A DNA stretch of 64,000 bases, taken from positions 1,184,058-1,248,057 of the forward strand of contig BFEA01000192.1 of the NCBI GenBank assembly GCA_003427395.1, written 5' to 3'. Every line of letters begins with the position of its first letter. Position 1 is the first letter of the stretch. This document shows, piece after piece, positions 21,660 through 31,382 of this stretch. This DNA is from Chara braunii (taxonomy: Eukaryota > Streptophyta > Charophyceae > Charales > Characeae). Made by a program: the position numbers and the translations under genes. The notes beneath the pieces are model-generated. The model was not told the DNA's origin. It was given only the letters and a program-made list of their open reading frames with translations, and searched no databases.

Positions 21660-22430
21660 TGGTGACCGCCCTTCGTTCCGAGGCACATGTGGAAGCCGAT
21701 AGTCCTCTTCTATATATTTTTGAGGACTATGCTGCCCGGCTCGTTCCTACGCTGGGTACTCATGCTCAAGGACAAGACGTGTGTGCGGCATCTTCTCCGT
21801 CCGACAGCGGTGACTTATCGTCTTCAAGTGGTTCTTCACGGGATTCGGCATGCGTCATGCGTCACGGATGTCCAATCGTTCCTTGGCCTTGCCGGCTACT
21901 ACCAACGTTTCATCAAGGGATACTCGAAGATCGCGGCCCACTTGACCAAGCTTCAATGCGAGGATCGGCCATTTGACTTCGGAGAGGATGCGCAGAAATC
22001 ATTTTTGGCTCTCAAAGCTGCACTATTATCTGCGGAGGTCTTGCGCATATACGACCCATTATTGCCAACGCGCATCACTACGGATGCGTCCGGCTATGGC
22101 ATTGGTGCGGTCCTCGAACAAAATGATGGCGTGGACTGACACTCGGACGAGTACTTCAACAACAAAGTGCCCTTCGTGCACTCCATTGATGATGCACGCA
22201 AGGAGGAGCTCCTAGCCTTCGTCCACACACTCAAATGGTGGCAGCACTTCCGCCTTGGTCGAAGTCAACTCCGACGGGTAACGGAGAACAATCCGTTGGT
22301 CTTCTACAAGACCCAAGACACAGTCAATAGCACCATCGCCCGTTGGATGGCTTTCATCGACCAATTCAATTTCTTGATCACATTCCGAAGAAGTCTAACT
22401 GCTTTGCGGATGCTCTTTCAGGGCGTCTAG
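21660..22430 (+). pseudogene. RT tail and RNase H remnant of element C
   Basis: After about 21845 the text reads 'VQSFLGLAGYYQRFIKGYSK' (end of reverse transcriptase) and 'TRITTDASGYGIGAVLEQN' (RNase H, with the DAS acidic residue). Then, past a stop at 22137, 'FVHSIDDARKEELLAFVHTLKWWQHF'. The catalytic palm of reverse transcriptase is absent, deleted between about 21780 and 21845. Confidence 0.75.
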
Positions 22431-22569
22431 ATCATTGTACCGCAGTCGACCTTCTACGATAATCTACGGGACAGTTTCATCCGAGGCTACCAAGCCGACC
22501 CCGAGTTTCGCGACAAGTAAGCGAATTGCTCCTCTCCTAATCCGTCGCCTTCTCACTACCGGATCCAGG

Positions 22570-23350
22570 AGGGGTACTTGCTTGTCCACACGCGGGGGAG
22601 GGACCTTCTTTGCGTACCGAGTGACTCTCACTTGCATGCACGGCTTCTTGGCGAGTTCCACGATGCTCCCACCACCGAACATTTTGGAGTTGATCGAACA
22701 ATTGGCCGGCTTCGCGAGCGCTTTTGGTGGCCTGCCCTTCTCGGCGACGTCACACGCTATTGCGCGTCATGCGAGGTTTACCGTCACTGCAAATCCCGCA
22801 ACCACCGTCCGTAAGGAGAGTTGCGACCATTACCGATCCCCTTGCGCTGAAGGGAAGCGATTGCCATGGACATTACCAGGCCGTTCCCCAAGCACAAGAC
22901 CGGTGTGGATGGGATTCTCATGGTGGTCGACCGACTCAACAAGTTCGCCATGTTTTCGCCTTGCCGCTATCATGCCAAGGCACCGGAGTTGGTCGGGGTT
23001 CTTCACGCCGGTTGGATTCGAACCAAGGGTTACCCCAAGGAAATCGTCAGCAACCGCGACACTCGATTCATGTTCGATTTTTGGTTGGCGCTCATCAAAC
23101 AATGGGGCCCATCTCTCAAGCCAAGTTCAGCTCGCCAACCGCAAAACCGATGGACAAACGGAGAGGGCGAATCAACCCGCATAGGTTCTCCTTGGCACTC
23201 TCATCCGTCCCGGCCAAAAGGATTGGGTTGAGCGGCTGCCGGATGTCGAGTTGGCATACACGGAGAGGGCGCATCAGACCGCATAGGTTCTCCTTGGCAC
23301 TCTCATCCATTCCGGCCAAAAGGATTGTGTTGAGCGGCTGCCGGATGTCG
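22570..23350 (+). pseudogene. Integrase remnant of element C
   Basis: A zinc-binding region (HLHARLLGEFHDAPTTEHFG ... CASCEVYRHCK at about 22625-22800) is followed by the catalytic core (MDITRPFPKHKTGVDGILMVVDR; 'YPKEIVSNRDTRF'). At 23160-23340 a segment of about 110 bp is tandemly duplicated ('gcataggttctccttggcactctc', 'gagcggctgccggatgtcg'). Frames are broken several times. Confidence 0.75.
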
Positions 23351-23352
23351 GG

Positions 23353-24020
23353 TTGAGCGACTATCGGGATGTTGCCTTTCGAGTTCGAGCACGGCTCGCC
23401 CGCCACTTCTCCATTGGAGACAATTATTACACGAACGACCGAGAGCGACGACCATCTTCTTTTCTTGCATCCGCTGCAAGAGCTACTTGTCAAGGCACGC
23501 GACCAGATGGCTACGACGCAGCAACACATGAGCCAACGGGGCAATCGCCAATGTCTTCCTCGTCCACTCCGCGTCGGCGATCTCGTTTGTGGTTCTGCCG
23601 CGGAATTCAGCCTCGAACTGGCAAGCTCCTCCCGAACTGGATGGGGCCATGGCCAATCGTGGCACCCGCTGGGGATACACCCGAAGGACCTTCCACCCGG
23701 TGCCCGCCCACTTGCCCGTCTACCCGGTCTTTCATTGCTCCAAGTTGGCTCTTTACACGCCAACAGAACATGCAAGTTTCCCGCGCGCCGATCACAAGAC
23801 CCACCCGATGCTACGACAACAGGCCGACCGAGTATTTGGTACACTTTGCGTACAGCACTCACAAAGCTGACCCATGTGGAACTCCAAGCAACAGCTCCAA
23901 ATGTTCTCGCACGCTACGAACGCAAGATGCAAGGCAAGCCGATATCTTCGGCTCCACGCCGCACCCGCGTCCAAGTTCCACCTTCAGATCGCCAACTTGG
24001 CCCTCGACCCAACTTGACTT
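23353..24020 (+). pseudogene. Integrase C-terminus and chromodomain-like end of element C
   Basis: Reads 'MLPFEFEHGSP', 'LLVKARDQMATTQQHMSQRGNRQ' and 'RPLRVGDLV', the usual text after the integrase core. In another frame follows 'EYLVHFAYSTHKAD', comparable to the EYLVKWKGY core of chromodomains. Element E ends alike (VHFAYCSHKADQW at 55.9 kb). A chromodomain would target insertion to modified chromatin. Confidence 0.6.
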
Positions 24021-24035
24021 CACGAGGAGGGGGGA

Positions 24036-24720
24036 TGTTATATGTTGCGCCTACAACATGGGCCATTTTCAGGCTCCGTGTCATTTCAGCCTGAAAGCAT
24101 GAAAACAAGGGCCTGCAGGCCCTGTGTCGTTTCAGCCGAAAGCCTGAAAAGAAGGGCCTACAGGCTTTGTGTCATTTCGGCCAGAAAGCCTGAAAACAAG
24201 GGCCTACAGGCCATGTGTCGTTTCAGCCTAAAACAAGGCCCTCCAAGCCCCGAGTCTTTTCAGCCTGAAACGGAGGGCCATTTTCAGGCCCTCGTAAGAT
24301 CGACCTGCCCTGAAACTCGAGCACCAGACCAGGGTTTTAGCAGAGGCAATTTTGGGCCTGTTTTCAAGACAACCTTTGTTTGAGCTTCAACGTCTGGGTC
24401 TGGCACGTTTTGGCATTGGCAAGAGCAGCGTCCTGGACGGGCCAGCACTATATAAGACTGGCCCGCCCTGCAGGCTGCAGGTAGTTCATAGGGACGTGCA
24501 GTTCAGGAGGCAGGAGGTAGTTTCAGCATTCAGCAGCAGCACTCTGGAGGAGCGCTGCAGTAGTAGTAGTAGCGTTAGCAGTAGCCTTCAGCGCTGCACT
24601 AGTAGGAGTTAGAGTAGCACTAGAGAGAGAGAGATTGGGGCGGAGGCCAGGGAGACTTACCTGCAGTGCCATAGCTCCAGCTTCGTCTTCAAGGTACCTG
24701 CAGCACGGCGCCACCTTCAG
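24036..24720 (+). repeat. 3' LTR of element C
   Basis: Starts TGTTATATGTTGCGCC right after the purine tract 'gaggagggggga'. The first 250 bp hold about four tandem units of about 60 bp ('ttcagcctgaaagcctgaaaacaagggcctacaggcc'-like). A TATA-like TATATAAG lies at 24449-24456. The right end is uncertain. Confidence 0.65.
24449..24456 (+). promoter_or_regulatory. TATA-like box in LTR of element C
   Basis: TATATAAG stands in a GC-rich context inside the LTR, downstream of the tandem repeats. This is the normal place for a retroelement promoter. Confidence 0.5.
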
Positions 24721-24733
24721 AGGTTAGTAGGGC

Positions 24734-24737
<4 letters not shown>

Positions 24738-24790
<53 letters not shown>
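24738..24790. repeat. (GA)n microsatellite
   Basis: Uninterrupted GA run of about 53 bp, followed by pyrimidine-rich DNA. Confidence 0.95.
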
Positions 24791-24794
<4 letters not shown>

Positions 24795-24963
24795 CTTTTT
24801 CTTCCTCCTCTTCTCAGTCCACCATCTCCCTCTCACCCTCTCGTGACTTCACTGCATCAGCAGACTACGAGAGAGTGGGCTTGGTGACATTTGGATCCAG
24901 ACTCGACATTGGACTTCAGACATTTGACGAGGGATTATATGGGACTTGTACCGAAGGACTAAA

Positions 24964-25106
24964 CTGAAGGACTAAACTGAACAACTGAAGGACATTTTTT
25001 TGGACCATTTCTCGATTTATGTGTCGTCCTTGCGTAGGGGCGATGCTAATCTTCTCTGTATCATTCCAATTTTAACGGATGTCCTGAAGGACTAAACTGA
25101 ACAACT
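24964..25106 (-). mobile_element. U6 retrocopy with flanking direct repeats
   Basis: A 23-bp direct repeat (24964-24986 and 25084-25106, 'ctgaaggactaaactgaaca' plus 3 more bases) encloses a U6-like sequence. A run of seven A follows the U6 3' end on the minus strand. An A tail plus flanking repeats is the mark of insertion by a LINE-type reverse transcriptase. Some of the repeat text also occurs a third time just to the left (24948 on), so the exact target duplication is uncertain. Confidence 0.75.
24995..25092 (-). ncRNA. U6 snRNA-like sequence, probably a pseudogene
   Basis: The minus strand has the 5' hairpin 'gtccttcaggac', then 'attggaatgatacagagaag' with the ACAGAGA box, the AGATTAGC segment, 'cgcccctacgcaaggacgac' and 'aaatcgagaaatggtcc'. 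It covers the full length of U6. Differences from the plant sequence as I remember it include CATGGCCCC to CATCGCCCC, CTGCGC to CTACGC, and two bases missing near 'ACACGCACAAATC'. There is no T-run terminator at the 3' end, and an A run follows instead. Most likely a processed copy; a divergent functional gene is less likely. Confidence 0.85.
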
Positions 25107-25794
25107 TTTGCCACAGGGTCATATCGAAATTATTTGCCAAATTTAAAATAAAAAATAAAGTTAAAAAATAATTTATATTTTTTATTTTTTCTTGGCCCGG
25201 CCGGGCACGTGGCCCCGGGCCACTCTGGTAGCCTAGGTGGGAAGTGCATTTTTGCACATGTAGTGAACAGTGCAGCTAAGCTCTAAGATGTTCACAATAT
25301 AACCAATGGACTACAAGCTGTTCCACGGGTTTCATTTTGTTTCTTTCAGACTTCATATTGACCTGGTGTGCCAATGCATGCAATCAACCCTGCAACTCCC
25401 ATCATTCTAAGACCAACATCTAGAGGTCACATCCTTGTCCTCGGGTTGCACAGCCGCTTATTGCCAACGCCGTTGGGGTACGTCCTTTCCACGTGCATCT
25501 ATGAAAAGATATCCACAAAACCAACACGCAATGCTGCAAAGAGCGGAAAGTGGAGCAATCAATCTCAAAACATGTGTTAAACTCCAGGCCGCCCGGCAGC
25601 CCAGCCTCCGTCCGGCAGGGGTCCCGGGCGGCCCCGCCAGTTGGGTCCCCCAGTTTGACGTCGAGCGGGCCCAGCGCATTTTTGCACGGGGGGGCGGGAA
25701 GGCCTTTTTCGATGTTTTTTTCACGCTTGGGAGCCTCCCCGCCCCCCCGCCCAAATTCTTTCGCAGAGCGGCCTTCGAATTCGAACATCGAGTT
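25107..25794. other. Unassigned intronic DNA
   Basis: AT-rich at 25130-25190, otherwise mixed. No element ends or coding domains recognised. Confidence 0.4.
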
Positions 25795-25980
25795 CGTGGT
25801 GCCCGTCGAAGTGGTCTCGTCGCTGCCCGCCGAAGAGTTTCCCGTCGCTGCCCGCCTTCGCCGAGGTGCCCATCGTCACTGCCCGCCGCCGCTGCCCGTC
25901 GTCACTGCCCGTTTCCCAGCTCGCCGTCGCTGCCCGCCGTCGGAAAGCTGCCCCGTCGTCGTCGATACGGTACCGTTGCA
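25795..25980. repeat. CCCGTCGCTGCCCGCC short tandem repeats
   Basis: Variants of 'gtcgctgcccgcc' recur about every 20-40 bp, just ahead of the larger satellite. Confidence 0.65.
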
Positions 25981-25996
25981 CGAAGTGCCACGTGTG

Positions 25997-26042
<46 letters not shown>

Positions 26043-26221
26043 CTCCTCCTTCGTCATCCTTCTTTTTTTTTCCGTCGATGTATCATGAAACCGGCAGGTC
26101 CTCCTCCTCCTCCTCCTCCTCCTCCCTTCGTCTTCTTCTCTCCTCCTTTCTCCTCCTCCCTTCGTCTTCTTCTCTCCTCCTCCCTATTTCGTTCTATATC
26201 AGGCGAAGTGCCACGTGTTAG

Positions 26222-26273
<52 letters not shown>

Positions 26274-26417
26274 ACTCTCTCTCCTCCTTCGTCATCCTTT
26301 TTTTCTTTTCTTTTTTGTCGACGTATCACGAAACCGGCAGGTCCTCCTCCTCCCATCGTCCTTTTCTCTCCTCCTCCTCCCTATTTTATTGGCTTTCTTC
26401 ATCGGGCGAAGTGCCAC

Positions 26418-26481
<64 letters not shown>

Positions 26482-26609
26482 CTTTGTCATCCTTTTTTTT
26501 TTTCTTCTTTGTCGACGTATCACGAAACCGGCAGGTCCTCCTCCTCCCATCGTCCTTTTCCCTCCTCCCTATTTCATTGGCTTTCTTCATCAGGCGAAGT
26601 GCCACGTTT

Positions 26610-26661
<52 letters not shown>

Positions 26662-26998
26662 CTCTCCTCCTCTCCTCCTCCTCTTCCCCCTCCCTTCGTC
26701 TTCTTCCCTCCTCCTCCTTTCTCCTCCTCTCTATTTCATTGGTTTTCTTTAGTAGGTGAAGTGCCACGTGGCAAAAGCAGTGTGCATACAACTGCCACGT
26801 GTCCTGAGTTCTCTCTCCCTCTCTCTCTCCCCTCCTTCGTCATCCTTTTTTCCTTTTTTTCTTTTTTTTTCGTCGACGTATCACGAAACCGGCAGGTCCT
26901 CCTCCTCCTCCTCCCTTCGTCTTCTTCTCTCCTCCTCCTTTCTCCTCCTCCTCCTCCCTATTTCATTCGCTTTCTTCATCGGGCGAAGTGCCACGTTT

Positions 26999-27041
<43 letters not shown>

Positions 27042-27330
27042 CCCTTCTCCTCCTCTCCTCCTCCTTCCCCCTCCCTTTTTTTCCTCCTCCTCCCCTCCCT
27101 TCGTCTTCTCTCCTCCTCCTCTTCCTCCTCCATCTTTTTTTTTTTCGTCAACACAACTCAAAATCGGCAGGTCCTCCTCCTCTCTCTCTTCTCCTCCCCC
27201 CCCTCCCTTCGCCTTCTCTCCTCCTCCTCCCCCTCCCTTCGTCTTTTTCTCACCGCCTCCTCCTCCCTAAGTCTTCTTCTTCTTCTTCTTTTTCTTCTCG
27301 TTCTTCTTCTTCTTCTGATATTTGAACTTG
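25981..27330. repeat. About 200-bp satellite with CACGTG words and CT tracts
   Basis: Six units begin with 'gcgaagtgccacgt' near 25981, 26203, 26405, 26593, 26757 and 26982. Each continues with a (CT)n run, 'cctccttcgtcatcc', 'gtcgacgtatcacgaaaccggcaggtcctcc' and 'ctatttcattggctttcttcatc'. Spacing is 160-225 bp, varying with CT length. From 27046 the units dissolve into CTC/CTT-rich DNA. Very long Ser/Leu/Pro frames here are repeat translations. Confidence 0.9.
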
Positions 27331-27976
27331 GTGGTCCTTGCATCCTCTACTTCCACGACATTATGGCGGGCGGTGCCAGCGACATTGGAGGGGGGATTGG
27401 CGGGTCCAGACGGAGGGGAAAAACGGCAGAAGAAACAGGAAAAGGCTGCTACAACACACCCTTTTACCCCCTTGTCAAATCCCCCCCTCCACCTCCTCCC
27501 CCCCGGCCCTTCCACACATGACTTTCACAAGTTTCTCTGCGGATTCGGGCTCCTCTCAGCGAGCGCACTCCAACCCCATCTTCAAAAAAAAATAAAAAAA
27601 ATCCTGGGATGTTTCTTGGCCTGGTTTAATTGGACGGACCCCTCCCCGTCCATCTGGCCTGGTCCATCTGGGCCGGATGTCGGCCTAACCCAGCTCAAAA
27701 CCCCATTACGAAGGACAGGAGATTGTGGCTGATGGTTGACTTTCAGGTGCACCGAAGTTTCTTTTCCAGCCATCTACACTACACTCGTTATCTGTTCAAT
27801 GTCAAAAAAACCCTGAGCTGTGCAATAACAGTGAAAATAAACGTCAGCAAGATTTCTTCAGGCAGAAAACATAAACAGATGCTTGGTGTACAACAACATA
27901 CTTCATACCAAGCCATAAGTTTAATATGCAGCAGCACAAGCATCAATGTTGGTGAATTTTTGTGGGAGGGAAACAA
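27331..27976. other. Unassigned intronic DNA
   Basis: A short A-rich patch lies at 27584-27600. No gene or transposon recognised. Confidence 0.4.
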
Positions 27977-28110
27977 GTGAAATGGTTTCACCCAGTTTGC
28001 ACAACATTGCAAGTACCAGGACTCGATCCCCAGACCTTCCCTGGTCCACTGCATAGTTGCCCATTCACCGTGTGTGCTTTGATTCCGCAACGTATCCCTA
28101 AAACCGTGTA
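27977..28110 (+). repeat. About 130-bp direct repeat, left copy
   Basis: 'ggtttcacccagttt...ccctaaaacc' recurs at 33489-33620. The pair brackets element D in the same orientation, so they may be LTR remnants of D. On the minus strand 'ggatcgagtcc' resembles a Pol III B box, so a tRNA-derived SINE is an alternative. Confidence 0.7.
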
Positions 28111-28229
28111 CTTACAGAACGTGCCTCTCGACGACCATGTCCTGATAGCCTTTCAGGCCTTGACTGGTGAAGCAACTAGTCGCCAGGTCTCTCGCACGAA
28201 CCGCCCGCTGCAAAAACGACATGTTCGCT

Positions 28230-29152
28230 TATTCTGCCATTACTAATCTCAATGATTTCTTTGCTGCACTGCGAGAATGTTTTCTAGACGTCACTAGAGG
28301 ATTGAAGGCGTCCGACAAACTCCCAATGATCCATATGCGGCCTTGGAAGACTGTGCATGCACTGTAAGCCGCTATGGACGAACTGATTGTTGTGCTCGAC
28401 CATGGAGTTACAAAAGCACAACTAGTCCATAGTGCGTTGCCCGAGCAATTGCAAGGGCACTTCTTTAACAACAAGCAACAGCTTGGGATGACCTATATGA
28501 TCTCCTCAGTAGGGAAGTTGCCTTCGTCCCCCAGGTCATGCCAGTTACCACTTTCTGCCATAAGGACTTAGCTAAAGGAAAAAAAGTGGAAGGGTCGAAA
28601 GCACAGCTAGTCCAGCTATTCTCTCGTGCGCTGCCCGAGCAATTGCAAGGGCACTTCTTTAACAAGAAGCAACGGCTTGGGATGACCTATGATCTCCTCA
28701 GTAGGGAAGTTGTTGCCTTTGCCGCCCAGGTCATGCCTGTTACCACTTTCTGCCATAAGGACTTAGCTAAAGGAAAAAACTGGAAGGATTGCACCATCTC
28801 TGGCCAAGTTAAGGCCAAAGACAATCTCATACTCACAATGGAAGAAGGTGGTGCCAAAGAAGTACCCTATATTGACATAGAATGGGGACTTGAAAAAGGC
28901 GACAGTTGTGTAGAGAGGGGGAGTTCATATGCTGCTGTCGCGGCCGAAGGGAAACTACAAGGAGGAGGAGGCCATGGCTGAGGTCGCCAGGCCTCAGGTG
29001 GTCGAGGGCAAGGCGGCCAGACGTTTGGCCGACAACATAGATTGCCAAGTGGAAGGTAAGGGTCAAGGTCCCCCGTCTAACCGCCCCAGCTCGAGTCGGT
29101 CACCTCCCAAAAAGGGTGAATGGCACCTTGGTCGGCCTGAAGGCAAACCCTG
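28230..29152 (+). pseudogene. Gag of element D, with internal duplication
   Basis: Text 'HSALPEQLQGHFFNNKQQLG' occurs twice (about 28430 and 28630) in a tandem duplication of about 190 bp covering 28400-28785. The duplicates have diverged (NNKQQ versus NKKQR). Downstream the text is charged and ends near 29150, ahead of a zinc knuckle. Particle protein of a dead element. Confidence 0.7.
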
Positions 29153-29202
29153 AGAACCCCTAGGCGTAGAACATAATGTTTGGCAAGATCACATGGACAA
29201 GT

Positions 29203-29250
29203 TCCAATGCATGTTCTGTGGAGATCCCGGGCATATCATCAAATTTTGCC
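29203..29250 (+). pseudogene. Zinc-knuckle of element D gag
   Basis: Reads CMFCGDPGHIIKFC, a CX2CX4HX4C knuckle that would bind RNA in the nucleocapsid part of Gag. Confidence 0.75.
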
Positions 29251-29532
29251 GGAAGTAAGTTACGCTGCATCTGGGGCAGCCAAAGGCAACCACTGGTAAA
29301 GGTAGAAATTGCCCCTACCCTACGAGCACGTGGCGATCAGCGCGCGCGAAGTACAAACTCCCACTCCATGCGTGTCCATGGCAAAGGTTGCTGGCCAGCA
29401 CCTAGCTAGCTGCCCAAAGATTGTTTGTGTTAGCGTCTCTCTAGGTGCTTCCCTCACAGGCCTGGCCGAAAAGCTCAAAAAAAGATGGCCAGCCTGGGCC
29501 AAGATGAAGAAAAGTGAGAAAGGGAGCAACTA

Positions 29533-29860
29533 TTGTTAACAAATGTAGAGGTCTTTAGATCTAGAGTAGGGACCCTTGTAGATAATGCAGCCACTAGAAG
29601 TTACATCAGTCGCAAGACGCTGAAGAAGTTGAGGCTAGGCCCCAAAAGTCCAAACATTGGAAAACCTTTAGTCAATATCCTCGTAGATAACCGCACCAGG
29701 CGGGTCGAGGAGTACGTCGAGGGAATCCAGGCTTATTTTCGCCTAGAAGGAGAGGGAATGGTAGAGAAGGTTCTCCATTCCCTGACTCTACTCGTAAAAG
29801 ATAACCTTCACTTCGATATAGTACTTGGTATTGATTGGGGCATGAGTACAAGCTCCTTAG
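29533..29860 (+). pseudogene. Protease remnant of element D
   Basis: 'VGTLVDNAATRSYIS' aligns with the retroviral-type aspartic protease motif (normally D-S/T-G-A). Here the S/T-G is replaced by N-A, so the catalytic motif is damaged. 'FDIVLGIDW' follows as in gypsy proteases. Confidence 0.7.
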
Positions 29861-29866
29861 TCCTTC

Positions 29867-30720
29867 GTGTTTAAGAAAACCCGTCTGTTATATGTGTCAG
29901 GAGTTGACAACTCAGCACATTGCCGCCTTAGTGCCCCTGCCTTTGCCAAGCTAGCATATGACCAGCCAAAAGAGAGAGATAAGACCCATCCCGCTATCGC
30001 TAGTTTGCTCAAAGAATATGCGGATATAGCTGAAGCACCCTCAGTGGTAGCACCAAGGTTCATTCAGCACCGCATAAAGATAGAGCCAAGCAGTAAAACG
30101 CCTCAGAGAGCAGTCTACAGAATGTCTCCCAAGGAATTTGAGGAGCTAAGCAAGGAATTAGACGAGCTCCTAGAGAAAGGATGGATTGGACCCACTTCAT
30201 TTGTGCCTGTTCTGTTCGTCCCCAAGAAAGAGGGAGATCTGTTAGACGAGTTTGAATGTAATAACCGTCCAGAATGTGAAACCATTGCCCCGCATAGGTG
30301 ATCTGTTAGATCGGGTGCAATGCTGCAAGTATTTTACCAAGGTAGATTTAAAGTCACGATACCATCAGATAAAAGTTCACCCTGATGACCAGTATAAGAC
30401 GGCATTCCGAACTCGACATGGACATTGCAAGTTTATAGTGATGTCCTTCGGACTAACTAATGCAGCGCTGTATGAATGATTTGTTCAGACTGTGGCTAGA
30501 TAAATTGGTCCTGTGGACTAACTAATCCGCCAGCCACCTTTCAGCATCGTATGAATGATATTGTTTAGACCGTGGCTAGATAAATTGCTCGTAGTATATT
30601 TAGACAACATCCTAGTTTTTAGCAAGTCCCTTCAAGAACATGAGGGTCATCTAAGGCAAATTTTAGAGACTGAGGGAAACCAACTTCTAGATTAACGTGA
30701 AAAAGTGCGAGTGGGAGATG
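29867..30720 (+). pseudogene. Reverse transcriptase remnant of element D
   Basis: 'YRMSPKEFEELSKELDELLEKGWI', 'VLFVPKKEGD', 'FTKVDLKSRYHQIKVHPDDQYKTAF' and 'SFGLTN' identify reverse transcriptase. The region around the catalytic motif is duplicated ('gactaactaat...gtatgaatgat' at about 30450-30560). The surviving motif reads YLDN at about 30600 where gypsy enzymes have YLDD. Confidence 0.8.
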
Positions 30721-30839
30721 GCATCAAACCAAAGGACAACAAGATAGCAGCGATTAGAGACTGGCCAGTTCCTCGAACTCTGATTGAGTTGCCATCGTGT
30801 TTAGGATGGGCCAACTATTACCGAAAGTTTGTGAGAAAC

Positions 30840-31309
30840 TTTACCGTCTAGAGAAACTTCTCCATTGTCGCTGCTCCGCTTCGCAGACTCCTAAAGAAGG
30901 AAGCGAGCTGGAAGTGGGACAACGACTGTACCTCGGCCCTAAAGAAATTAAAGAAGGCCTCCGTAGAATATCCTGTCCTCAATGTAGCTGATCCCTCATT
31001 GCCCTTCGTCATCACAACTGATGCAAGCCAGTGTGGCATAGGCGCTGTGTTACAGCAGAACGAAGCTGATGGCTGTGGACCCGTAGAGCTCATGTCAGCT
31101 AGGCTGCCTTCACAGAAAGTAGCAGCCTCGAAGTATGTGAGAGAACTCTACGCTCGTAGGCGGTCATTACATCATTGGAGACATTACCTGCTTGGGAGGC
31201 ACTTTAAAGTCTACTCAGATCATGAAACTGAGATGGCTTAAACCACCAGCACACGGCCCCAGCCTTGCAGAAAAATGATCTTCTCGCCACAAGCAAAAAT
31301 CGGGGCCCG

Positions 31310-31347
<38 letters not shown>

Positions 31348-31350
31348 GCC

Positions 31351-31382
<32 letters not shown>

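Larger units (their letters stand above)
20440..24720 (+). mobile_element. Ty3/gypsy chromovirus-like element C, degenerate
   Basis: In order on the plus strand: gag pieces, the tail of reverse transcriptase and RNase H, integrase, a chromodomain-like end, a purine tract (24024-24035) and an LTR. Protease and most of reverse transcriptase are missing. Element E on the opposite strand (55-61 kb) is a close relative: the RNase H, integrase and terminal text match. No 5' LTR was recognised. Confidence 0.8.

Noticed and set aside
24651-24665. U1 snRNA gene suggested by 'acttacctg'
   Set aside because: Only the first nine bases agree, with nothing of the U1 stem-loops after them. The word recurs in several repeats.
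26085-27521. Several very long Ser/Leu/Pro-rich open frames
   Set aside because: They are translations of CT microsatellites and the 200-bp satellite, present in several frames at once, with no domain.
27977-28110. tRNA gene or SINE on the minus strand
   Set aside because: A B-box-like word is present, but the cloverleaf stems do not pair and the A box is poor. Left as a direct repeat of unknown type.
31311-31379. Two A homopolymers as poly(A) tails of retroposons
   Set aside because: They lie inside the TTAA-type transposon and replace sequence found in its sister copy. Slippage or assembly noise is more likely.
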